DNA of 64,000 bases from Verrucomicrobiia bacterium (GTDB lineage: Bacteria > Verrucomicrobiota > Verrucomicrobiia > Limisphaerales > JAEYXS01): the NCBI GenBank assembly GCA_036405135.1, contig DASWYF010000037.1, positions 1 through 64,000 on the forward strand, in the 5' to 3' direction. The notes beneath the pieces were generated by a model, which saw nothing but the letters and a program-made list of their open reading frames with translations, ran no database searches and had not been told where the DNA came from. Positions 56,973 to 64,000 of the stretch are shown piece by piece (within the stretch, counting starts at the first letter, position 1; each line of letters begins with the position of its first letter). Both the position numbers and the translations under genes were made by a program.

Positions 56973-59534
56973 TCAACCCATCCGGCCGGTGAGGCGATTG
57001 AGGGCTTCTTCGAGCTGGGAAATCTTCACCGGCTTCACCAGATGTTCACTAAAACCGGCCACGAAACATTTACGGATGTCTTCATCCATGCCGTAGCCGC
57101 TCAGGGCGATGCCGCGGAGGGAGGGACAGCGAACGGCGAGTTGCGACATGAGTTCGTAGCCGGTGCCATCGGGCAGGCCGAGGTCGCTGACGAGGATATC
57201 GAACTCCTGCTTGTTGACGTGCTGGAGAGCAGTGGTGACATCCTTCGCAACTTCCACACTGTAACCACGGCGAGTGAGCAAGGTATGGAGGGAGACGGCC
57301 GTATCCGTGTGATCTTCGACGAGCAGGATGCGCCACGGCTGGCTGACAGTGGCCGAGGGCGGCGAGAGGACAGAAGGCTTCAGTGCAACGGGGTTGGTTT
57401 CGAACGCAGATTTATCGGCGTTTTGCAGTGGCAGTGACAGGGTGAAGGTGCTGCCCAAGCCCGGTCCCAGACTGTTGGCAGTGAGGGTGCCAAGATGTGA
57501 TTCCGCAATGGCACGGCTGATGGCAAGACCGAGGCCAAGGCCGCCGAACTGGCGGGTAATCTGGCGATCGCCTTGTTCGAAGGCTTTGAAGAGACGTTGC
57601 AAATGGGAGGATTCGATGCCCTTGCCGGTGTCTTCCACCTCGATGGTCAGTTGCGGGAGTTCGGCAGATTCATGGATGCGCGTGCGGATGGTGATGGACC
57701 CGCCAGCAGGGGTGAACTTGATGGAGTTCTTCAGCAAGTTCCAAAGGATCTGCGTGATGCGGGCGCCATCGACGAGGATCATCCGCTCAGGCTCGGTGAT
57801 GTCGCGGACTAGGTTGAGATCGCGCGCCTTGAGTTCGGGCAGGCAGGTCTTGATGGCGTCTTCGATTACTTCGCCCAATGGAACGGGCGTGAGATGAAGC
57901 TCGAGCTTGCCCTGGCTGATGCGTGTGAGGTCGAGCAGGTCATCGATGAGGCGGGATTCCAGTTCGACGTTGCGACGCATGGTCTCGAGATCGCGCGTGA
58001 TCTTCTTCGGGAGCGAAGAGGCGTTTGTGCAGAGATCGGAGAGCAGGGCGAGAACGGGCGTCAGCGGAGTGCGCAGTTCGTGACTGAGCGCGGCGAGGAA
58101 ATGGTCTTTCGCGTGGTTGGCCTGTTCCGCAGCAGCGCGGGCTTGTTGCTCGGCTTGGTAAGCGGTGGCGGTATCCATCGCGGCAGCGGTTTGGGCGGCG
58201 ATGCCGACGATGATCTTTTCATCGCGTTCAGTGAAGACACCTGCCTCTGAGTGACCGAAAAACAATCCGCCCAAGACAGTTCCAGAGCGCGAGATGACAG
58301 GCACGGCAAGGTAGCTGACCACGGGCAGATGGCCAGCGGGCATGCCGTGATGCGGGGCGTTATGGCCGAAGCGCAGGTCTTGCCGCACATCGTCACGACG
58401 GATCACTCCCTCGCCGCGAAAGGTAGGACCGAACAAGCCGGTGGCGCGTGGCATCGGGAATTTGGAAAAGGCTTCGCGAGGAACGCCAGACAGGGCGTAG
58501 AGCATGTAGGAGCCGCCTTTGTCATCGAGCACATTGTAGAAGAAGGCACCGAATTGCGCACGTGTGACCTTGGTGCCGGCATCGGTGATGAGCTGGACGA
58601 TCTTGCTGATGTCGAGCTCGGTGGCGAGGGCGCGGGCGACGCTGTTAAGCTGCTCGGTGATGGCGTATTCCTCGCGCAAGGCTTCCTCGACGTTCTTGCG
58701 CTCGGTGATGTCCTGCACGATGCCGATCATGCCGGTGATGGAACCATCAGCGGCATAAACACCCTGGCCATTGGCGGCGACCCAGCAATTCTCGCCGGAA
58801 GGGCGACGCACGCGGTACTCGATGCGATAGGCGGAGTGCGTGGCCAGCGCGCGTTCCACAGCGATTCGGGCGCGTTCGCGATCGTCGACGTGGAGGTAAT
58901 CGCGGAGCTTGGTCCAAGAAATGGTAGTGCCTGGCTTGAGACCGAAAATCTCCAGACCACGAGCGCCGAAGACGACTTCGTCTGTGTGGGTGCTCCAGGA
59001 CCAATCACCCAGTTCACCGGCGGCCAGGGCGAGGTTCAGATGCGCTACAGCCTGTTTGCGGCGGGTGGCTTCTACGGCACGATTGGTGATGTCGTGAAAG
59101 CTCCAGACGCGGCCGACTTTTTCGCCGTTCACGAGTTGCCATTTCGAGTAGCGTTCTACCACGCGGCCGTCATTGAACTCGATGATGTCAAATGTCTCCG
59201 GAGGCCAGACGGTGTAAATCTCCTCGATGCGTTCGAGAAAAGGGATGGGATGCTTCACCATGCTGGCGGCGAGCTTGCGCAGTTCAGCACGGTTTTCAGT
59301 GACGAACATTTCCCGGGTCACGCCCCAGAGTTTCAGGGCGTTTTCGTTGAACCAGGTTACGATGCCTTTCTCGTTGGTGACGATGATGGCATCCGTAGTT
59401 GCTTCGAGGGTGGCCTGCAGGAGAGAAAGAGAATGAGCCAAGGCGGCAGCATCAGTTGCGGCAGCCGGTTGGAGAGTCGAGTCTTTCTCAGAGTTTCCCA
59501 AGCGTGTGCTCCTGAGGATGGATTGAACCGGCAA
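56973..59534 (-). CDS. Hybrid sensor histidine kinase with PAS, GAF and receiver domains
   Basis: The 853-residue protein has, in order, a PAS domain (about 45-160), a second PAS/PAC (about 175-285), a GAF domain (about 300-465), HisKA with ALSHELRTPLTP (H485), a HATPase domain with DTGKGIESSHLQRLF and GGLGLGLAISRAI, and a C-terminal receiver (IAL-LVED start; phosphoacceptor D784 in SDLGLPDGTGYEL; LVKPVKISQLEE). No membrane segment is seen, so it likely senses something in the cytoplasm. Phosphate flows from H485 to D784. The start is a TTG at 59534, as no ATG precedes the first PAS in frame. Confidence 0.92.
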   Translation of the reverse strand: MPVQSILRSTRLGNSEKDSTLQPAAATDAAALAHSLSLLQATLEATTDAIIVTNEKGIVTWFNENALKLWGVTREMFVTENRAELRKLAASMVKHPIPFLERIEEIYTVWPPETFDIIEFNDGRVVERYSKWQLVNGEKVGRVWSFHDITNRAVEATRRKQAVAHLNLALAAGELGDWSWSTHTDEVVFGARGLEIFGLKPGTTISWTKLRDYLHVDDRERARIAVERALATHSAYRIEYRVRRPSGENCWVAANGQGVYAADGSITGMIGIVQDITERKNVEEALREEYAITEQLNSVARALATELDISKIVQLITDAGTKVTRAQFGAFFYNVLDDKGGSYMLYALSGVPREAFSKFPMPRATGLFGPTFRGEGVIRRDDVRQDLRFGHNAPHHGMPAGHLPVVSYLAVPVISRSGTVLGGLFFGHSEAGVFTERDEKIIVGIAAQTAAAMDTATAYQAEQQARAAAEQANHAKDHFLAALSHELRTPLTPVLALLSDLCTNASSLPKKITRDLETMRRNVELESRLIDDLLDLTRISQGKLELHLTPVPLGEVIEDAIKTCLPELKARDLNLVRDITEPERMILVDGARITQILWNLLKNSIKFTPAGGSITIRTRIHESAELPQLTIEVEDTGKGIESSHLQRLFKAFEQGDRQITRQFGGLGLGLAISRAIAESHLGTLTANSLGPGLGSTFTLSLPLQNADKSAFETNPVALKPSVLSPPSATVSQPWRILLVEDHTDTAVSLHTLLTRRGYSVEVAKDVTTALQHVNKQEFDILVSDLGLPDGTGYELMSQLAVRCPSLRGIALSGYGMDEDIRKCFVAGFSEHLVKPVKISQLEEALNRLTGRMG

Positions 59535-59680
59535 AGCATTGGCAGGGGCAGTGCTTCTGCTGGAACCCTGCGTGTGCGGAGTGGCGATTCATGTGGGTGA
59601 TGGTCTATGAGAAGACCCGTCGAATATAAATCTTTTTCAGTCAGCCGCAAACAAACATTCGTGCCGGGAGTGGCACAGGC

Positions 59681-60742
59681 TCAATAAACCAGCAGATCAA
59701 TGAGCTTCTGACCGGTGGCGGTCAATTCCCACTGGTTGCCCTTTTTGCTGACCAGTCTGCGGCAGGGGTGTTTCGCTTGTTCTTCGGCATTCACACTCAG
59801 GAGCTGGATGCGCGCTTTGCCGGGGATCTCCATGGCAGAACGGGGGATGAGTTGGAAGGGCAGACCATTGTAGTTCAGGGCGATCTCGTATCCGGCGATA
59901 CCGCTCTTCTCTGCCAGGGGATTGCGACGGACCAGACGGATGTAGCGCGCGAGCCACGGGAATTTATTGTCGCGCACCACGATCCGGCACAGTTCCCTTT
60001 GATTGCGTATATAGTTCAAAAAGCTGTAACGGGAACCGTCCTTGTGCTGTTCGCGCAAGACTTCCAGTGGATCGACGCCGATGAGGTTCTGACCGTTCCA
60101 ATCACCGTGGTCGTTTCGCTGGCCGGGGAGATAGGACTTGTGCCATTCGGAAAAGCGATCGTTGACCATGAAGTTGATCTCAAAATGCAGGTGCGCGCGG
60201 TCTTTGGTGATGGCCTGACGCGTATTCGCCGTGCGGCCCATAAGGCCGATGACTTCACGCGACTTGACGGGCTGACCGATCTTCAAATCACTTCGGACAG
60301 AGGCTAGATGGGCGTAAAGCGTGTAAACTTCGAGTCCTTCGATGTTGTGCTTGAGGATGATGTAATTGCCGTAATTCGAGAGGGCGACTTTGCGGTTGAT
60401 GTAGGCAACGGTGCCATCCGCTGCCGCCCAAACATCGTCAGTGGGTTCGCCTTTTTTGTCGCGGTTCAAAGGCAGGATGTCGATGCCTTCATGCATCTGC
60501 CAGCCTTCGGAGCGGACGCAACCGAAGGTGCCGCTGCGCCAATCGCGACCCGGTGTGGGTGCGAAATACTTGGTAACGCCTTCTGGATCGTAGATGGCCC
60601 GATTGGGCGAGGGCAAGATGAATGGCTGTGCGTTAAGCGATGCTGGCAACAGGATGAGTAAGGCGAGCAGCGTAGTGCGTACGACAGGTGGCATGTGTAA
60701 GGTCAAAGTGTAGGAGTTACGATGAGGCTTTGGCCCGGTCAT
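59681..60742 (-). CDS. M23-family peptidoglycan endopeptidase
   Basis: The 353-residue protein has the LytM zinc site: H84 and D88 (MHEGIDI), with YTLYAHL near 140-146 and HLHFEIN (H184, H186). These enzymes cut peptidoglycan cross-links in the periplasm. The start at 60742 overlaps the upstream lipoprotein stop in an ATGA, which argues for translational coupling. An internal ATG (60694, MPPVVRTTLLALLILLPASL) would give a shorter signal. The family often acts with a partner lipoprotein, here the preceding gene. Confidence 0.88.
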   Translation of the reverse strand: MTGPKPHRNSYTLTLHMPPVVRTTLLALLILLPASLNAQPFILPSPNRAIYDPEGVTKYFAPTPGRDWRSGTFGCVRSEGWQMHEGIDILPLNRDKKGEPTDDVWAAADGTVAYINRKVALSNYGNYIILKHNIEGLEVYTLYAHLASVRSDLKIGQPVKSREVIGLMGRTANTRQAITKDRAHLHFEINFMVNDRFSEWHKSYLPGQRNDHGDWNGQNLIGVDPLEVLREQHKDGSRYSFLNYIRNQRELCRIVVRDNKFPWLARYIRLVRRNPLAEKSGIAGYEIALNYNGLPFQLIPRSAMEIPGKARIQLLSVNAEEQAKHPCRRLVSKKGNQWELTATGQKLIDLLVY

Positions 60743-61341
60743 TTATCATCAATATCTTTGATGAGGTTCTTTTTCCTGACTTCCACGATGATGTTGTTTA
60801 AGCCCAGAGCGATGCGTTCCGCCTCTTCGCGGGTGGCATCCGGGGTGAAGCGCAGCACGCCATCCTTGATCGGCTCATTGATGTAAGGAGCTGCTAAGAA
60901 GCGGAGCTTGTCCGTGGTGTCCCCGAAGAGGGCGGCGACGACTATCTGGCGGCCTTTGTAAGCGGTGGTCTGGTTTTCAAGCAACCACGTGCCGCGACGG
61001 TTGAATTCTAATTTCAGCACAAATCCGCCGATGTCATCCACTACGGAAGCCTTGGCCAAATTGATCTCATCCAAGAAAGCGATCTTATGGATGTCGATGG
61101 TCACCGGGTTGGCGCGATAGACTCGGACCTTGACGGTCCGCTCTGTGGCATCTGGTTCTTCTTGGAGATAAACACGCAGGAATGTTCGCTCCTTGCCTTT
61201 TTTATCCAGTACGGTCTTTTGTTCTTTGGGTGGCTTGTCCTTCGCATCCTTTTTGCTTTCGGAAGAGGAGGCGCAACCCGTCAGGACGATGGCCAAAGCC
61301 AGCGTCAAATAGATGTTGATACGTTTGCCATGAGTAAGCAT
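60739..61341 (-). CDS. Lipoprotein of unknown function, coupled to the M23 peptidase
   Basis: The 200-residue protein has a lipoprotein signal with lipobox LTGC (C23), then a Ser/Lys/Asp-rich linker (about 25-50) and a soluble domain with FLRVYLQEEPDATERTVKVRVYR and DGVLRFTPDATREEAERIALGLN. Its TGA overlaps the ATG of the M23 gene by one base pair set (ATGA), so the two products are probably made in step. It may guide or inhibit the peptidase, but this is inference. It is divergent from the small basic protein gene. Confidence 0.75.
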   Translation of the reverse strand: MLTHGKRINIYLTLALAIVLTGCASSSESKKDAKDKPPKEQKTVLDKKGKERTFLRVYLQEEPDATERTVKVRVYRANPVTIDIHKIAFLDEINLAKASVVDDIGGFVLKLEFNRRGTWLLENQTTAYKGRQIVVAALFGDTTDKLRFLAAPYINEPIKDGVLRFTPDATREEAERIALGLNNIIVEVRKKNLIKDIDDK

Positions 61342-61377
61342 AGTCTCGCCCTACAAATTCAGAACCGAATTAAAGAT

Positions 61378-61482
61378 ATGGGCAAACAGTATAACAAGAC
61401 GATTAAACGGAAAAGAAGAGTTGCTTACGTGAAACGCCGCGCCGACAACGCCAAAGCGAAGTACGGCAGCAAGAAGGCCTAA
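61378..61482 (+). CDS. 34-residue small basic protein (Chlamydiae/Verrucomicrobia type)
   Basis: The product starts MGKQYNKTIKRKRRVAYVKR and has 16 Lys or Arg in 34 residues. This matches a small basic protein I remember as conserved in Chlamydiae and Verrucomicrobia. It may bind RNA or the ribosome, but its role is not established. The chosen ATG matches the conserved start; the frame could begin 15 codons earlier. An intrinsic terminator follows at once, so it is its own transcript. It faces the lipoprotein gene across 36 bases. Confidence 0.75.
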   Translation: MGKQYNKTIKRKRRVAYVKRRADNAKAKYGSKKA

Positions 61483-61502
61483 GCCCAGCTTTTTCCCAGT
61501 CC

Positions 61503-61540
61503 AGCCACCACAAGCGATTGTGGTGGCTGTTTTCGTTTTC
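61503..61540 (+). terminator. Intrinsic terminator after the small basic protein
   Basis: An 11-base-pair stem AGCCACCACAA (61503-61513), loop GCGA, TTGTGGTGGCT (61518-61528), then GTTTTCGTTTTC. Confidence 0.9.
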
Positions 61541-61621
61541 TTCAACCGGTAGATGTCCGGTTTTCTTAACTTCAGCGACACCTGTTTGTAACACATAGGT
61601 GCGAGCTTGGTGCTGACTTCT

Positions 61622-63622
61622 ATGAAAAAAGTCATCATCCTGACAGCCGGATTCGGCGAGGGCCACAACGCGGCGGCCCGAAATATCCGCGACGCACTGG
61701 AGCACATCTCCGATGAGGTGAAGGTGGAGGTTCTCGATCTCTTCGAAACCAGCTACGGCTCCATCAATGAGATTGTCAAAAAAGCCTACCTCGGGCTGGT
61801 GCAGTATGCACCGGGGGTCTGGGGCGGCATCTATAACCTGCTGGATAACTCCGCGCTGCTGAACCGCAACCTCGGCGGCTTTGGCCGGTTGCGCGATGCT
61901 CTCGGCGACATCCTGCACGAGACGCAGCCGGACTGTGTCGTCTCCACCTATCCCGTTTACGCGCATGTCATACAGGAGTTGTTCAAGGATCACTCGCAGC
62001 GCAATTTCCGTTTCATCACCGTGGTCACGGATTCCATCTCCGTGAACGCCGCCTGGTTTCGCGCGCCGAGCGATCTCTATTTCGTGCCGAATGATGAAAC
62101 AGCGGAAGTGATGATCGCCGCTGGCGTGGACTCTGAGCGTATCAAGTCCATGGGTTTCCCCGTCAGCCATCTTTTCGCGGAACTACAAAAGGAAGTGCTG
62201 GATCGTCCGGAAGCGGCGAAGCTACGGCGCATCCTCTATCTCATCAACACGGGTAAGAAAAAGTCCGGCAAGGCACTGGACCGTCTACTGGAATTGCCGG
62301 ATGTCCACATCACTGTGACGGTCGGTCGTGATGCGGAGTTGAAAGAAAAATTGCTCGAACGCACGGCGGAACACAAAGACCGCGTGGAGATCCTTGGCTG
62401 GACGAATAACATGCCCGCGCTCATGCGGCAGAGCCACCTCATCATCGGCAAAGCCGGTGGTGCGACGGTGCAAGAGGCGATCGCCGCCAAGACGCCCATG
62501 ATCATCAATCAGGTGATCCCTGGGCAGGAAGAGGGGAATGCGCGCCTCATTGAAGAAGCGGGCTTCGGTGCCATTGCGGAGAAGAACAAGGAAGTGGTGG
62601 AACTGGTGGAGGATGCCTTTGCGGATGGCTCCAAGCTCTGGCACAAGTGGAAGAAAAATCTCGAAGCCAAGAGCAAGCCGGATGCTTCTCTGAAAATTGC
62701 GGAAGCTATCCTTGCCGAGAGCGACCGGCAGGATGACCCAACGAAGAAGATCAAACTCTTCGAGAAACCCTCGGAACGTTTGATGGAACGAACGGTTGCT
62801 GGTATGCCGGGTGTCATCACGAATCAGCAGAAGATGCTCCTGTGCGATTTCCACATGCACAGCAATTACTCGGACGGCAAATTGTCCGTGCCCGATCTCG
62901 TGGATTTCTATGGCAAGCTGGGCTTTGACTGCATCTGCATCACAGACCACTTGGCCGATCCGCGTCGCCTCATCGGCAAGCTGGTGAAGCTGAGCAATCT
63001 CACGCTCGGCCACAATCAAGTGGAGGAATACTTCGCCGTCATCGAACGCGAGCGCAAACGTGCCTGGCGCAAGTACGGCATGATCGTGATGACCGGCATC
63101 GAGTTCAATAAGGACGGCTACACTGCAAAGTCCTCGGCTCACTTGCTGGGCATCGACCTGAAAGCGCCCATTGACCCCGCGCTGGATTTGCCCGAGACCA
63201 TCGCGCACATCCATGGGCAAGGCGGCTTGGCCATCGCGTCACACCCGCACTTGATGAAGAGCGAGTGGGGTAAGAACACGCTGCACCTCTGGGAGAATAT
63301 CGACACCTACGCGCCGCTCATCGACGCGTGGGAAATCGCGAATCGGAATGATATCTTCAATCCCGTGGGCACACGGCAGTTGCCCTTCGTGGCGAACAGC
63401 GATTTCCACAAGCCCAAGCACATCTACTCGTGGAAGACGTTGCTGAACTGCGAGAAGAACGCCGACGCGATCAAAGAGTGCGTGAAGAAAAACGAACACG
63501 TCGCCATCACGCTCTATCGTGATTTTCCGAAGACGATAAAGCAGATGCCGCGCGTGGAAGTGGCTCCAGAAAATGTGGTACACTTGGAGCACGACATGCG
63601 GTTGCGGCAAGTAGGGGCTTAA
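61622..63622 (+). CDS. Glycosyltransferase (GT28/MGDG synthase-like) fused to a PHP phosphoesterase domain
   Basis: The 666-residue protein has two parts. Residues about 1-385 follow the MurG/diacylglycerol glycosyltransferase plan: KKVIILTAGFGEGHNAAARN at the start, VSTYPVYAHV near 110, TVGRDAEL near 230 and IGKAGGATVQEAIAAKTPMI near 280. Residues about 405-666 are a PHP domain: CDFHMHSNYSDG (H411, H413), ITDHLADPRR near 442-451, ASHPHLMKS near 540 and VANSDFHKPKHIYSWKTLL near 595. PHP domains hydrolyse phosphoesters with metal ions. Joining the two suggests handling of a lipid or nucleotide sugar with phosphate release. The real substrate is unknown. Confidence 0.85.
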   Translation: MKKVIILTAGFGEGHNAAARNIRDALEHISDEVKVEVLDLFETSYGSINEIVKKAYLGLVQYAPGVWGGIYNLLDNSALLNRNLGGFGRLRDALGDILHETQPDCVVSTYPVYAHVIQELFKDHSQRNFRFITVVTDSISVNAAWFRAPSDLYFVPNDETAEVMIAAGVDSERIKSMGFPVSHLFAELQKEVLDRPEAAKLRRILYLINTGKKKSGKALDRLLELPDVHITVTVGRDAELKEKLLERTAEHKDRVEILGWTNNMPALMRQSHLIIGKAGGATVQEAIAAKTPMIINQVIPGQEEGNARLIEEAGFGAIAEKNKEVVELVEDAFADGSKLWHKWKKNLEAKSKPDASLKIAEAILAESDRQDDPTKKIKLFEKPSERLMERTVAGMPGVITNQQKMLLCDFHMHSNYSDGKLSVPDLVDFYGKLGFDCICITDHLADPRRLIGKLVKLSNLTLGHNQVEEYFAVIERERKRAWRKYGMIVMTGIEFNKDGYTAKSSAHLLGIDLKAPIDPALDLPETIAHIHGQGGLAIASHPHLMKSEWGKNTLHLWENIDTYAPLIDAWEIANRNDIFNPVGTRQLPFVANSDFHKPKHIYSWKTLLNCEKNADAIKECVKKNEHVAITLYRDFPKTIKQMPRVEVAPENVVHLEHDMRLRQVGA

Positions 63623-63640
63623 AGTCAGGGCGAGCGCCGC

Positions 63641-64000
63641 TTATTTGGCCTTCGCCAGTTCCTGCATCATCTCCAGAAGGTTCTTCACGAGGATAACGGA
63701 AGCATCTTCCTGCACAGTATTCGTGCCGAGCCACGTCTCATAACCTCCCAGCTTGTGATGTTCGGGTGTGGGGAGATAACCATGGCGGCCATTCGCGAGG
63801 CCGATCACCATGGTTTGCCCAAAGGGACTTTTCTTTTTCAGCTCCAGGCCGATCTCCACAAACGTTTCGAACGGGATGCCACATACCACGGTGTCCCCGA
63901 TACGGATGGCTTGCAGCTTCACCGTCAGGCTGCCAGGCCGCTCGGCGGCGGATAACGTGCTGCGGGCATAGTTCTGCGCGAGGCGCGGCAGTTTTTCAAT
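63641..64000 (-). CDS. C-terminal part of a neutral/alkaline ceramidase-like protein (continues beyond the window)
   Basis: The frame is open from the right edge (64000) to the stop at 63641 and gives 119 residues. The visible part has IGDTVVCGIPFETFVEIGLELKK and GLANGRHGYLPTPEHHKLGGYETW, which matches the C-terminal region of the ceramidase-like family as exported by many PVC bacteria. The catalytic centre lies outside the window. The enzyme, if complete, would cut amide bonds of sphingolipids or act on a related substrate; this is inferred from the family. Confidence 0.7.
   Translation of the reverse strand: MEKLPRLAQNYARSTLSAAERPGSLTVKLQAIRIGDTVVCGIPFETFVEIGLELKKKSPFGQTMVIGLANGRHGYLPTPEHHKLGGYETWLGTNTVQEDASVILVKNLLEMMQELAKAK

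Noticed and set aside
1-64000. tRNA or rRNA genes
   Set aside because: I looked for TPsiC-loop and acceptor-stem patterns and for rRNA signatures by eye and found none; a covariance search could still find a divergent tRNA.

Overview
The window looks like chromosomal DNA of a member of the Verrucomicrobiota, most likely the Pedosphaera/Limisphaerales side of the phylum. Pointers are a cytochrome-c/DUF1587-1592-1588-1585 protein next to a DUF1552 protein, ECF sigma modules followed by large one-pass membrane proteins ending in a GWN-K-D-GG motif, a 34-residue small basic protein of a type I remember from Chlamydiae and Verrucomicrobia, secreted proteins ending in a STDLSNW...FYRL motif, a sulfatase, and frequent TTG/GTG starts with weak Shine-Dalgarno sites. 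The placement is inferred from gene families; there is no rRNA, and I found no tRNA.

Layout. 1-2.1 kb is a mobile-element graveyard: a transposase tail, a 1.3-kb gene-free stretch, and a broken REP-associated tyrosine transposase flanked by its probable REP hairpins. 2.2-6.4 kb has unknown secreted proteins and a lipoprotein. 6.7-11.3 kb has a DUF885 metallopeptidase, a CheY-like receiver, an M3 oligopeptidase and a rhomboid protease. 11.4-17.4 kb is a tandemly duplicated three-gene ECF sigma module; the second copy carries a MITE-like insertion. 17.5-28.5 kb is mixed housekeeping (oxidoreductase, Pit phosphate transporter with its DUF47 partner, FMN reductase, nadA, Na+/solute symporter, RluA-type pseudouridine synthase, phosphodiesterase). 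28.6-33.2 kb has a LysR regulator and a triplicated TPR unit whose last two copies are fused. 33.4-42.7 kb has a sulfatase without its formylglycine residue, a ClC channel, a LarA-like racemase, an M48 protease, an enolase-superfamily enzyme and recF. 42.9-50.6 kb has a large secreted protein, tsaD with a repeat-derived in-frame insert, and the cytochrome/DUF1552 pair. 50.8-64 kb has an isochorismatase-LysR divergent pair, an aspartate-type aminotransferase, two paralogous secreted proteins, a hybrid histidine kinase, an M23 peptidase/lipoprotein pair, the small basic protein, a glycosyltransferase-PHP fusion and the end of a ceramidase-like gene.

The most unusual layer lies between the genes. 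At least six families of short dispersed elements recur: REP hairpins with compensatory changes; CCCTCTCC-type palindromes with compensatory changes, one of them in frame inside tsaD; GAGGACGA-rich tracts often next to those palindromes; GCCTC...GGCTACG elements; CCCGCATGCGGGACTGCTAC elements; and at least nine degenerate arrays with a strict 7-base period (consensus AACNNNN). Larger one-off inverted-repeat elements and one strongly folded, terminator-ended candidate RNA (24434-24544) complete the picture. All calls were made by reading; no database search was run.
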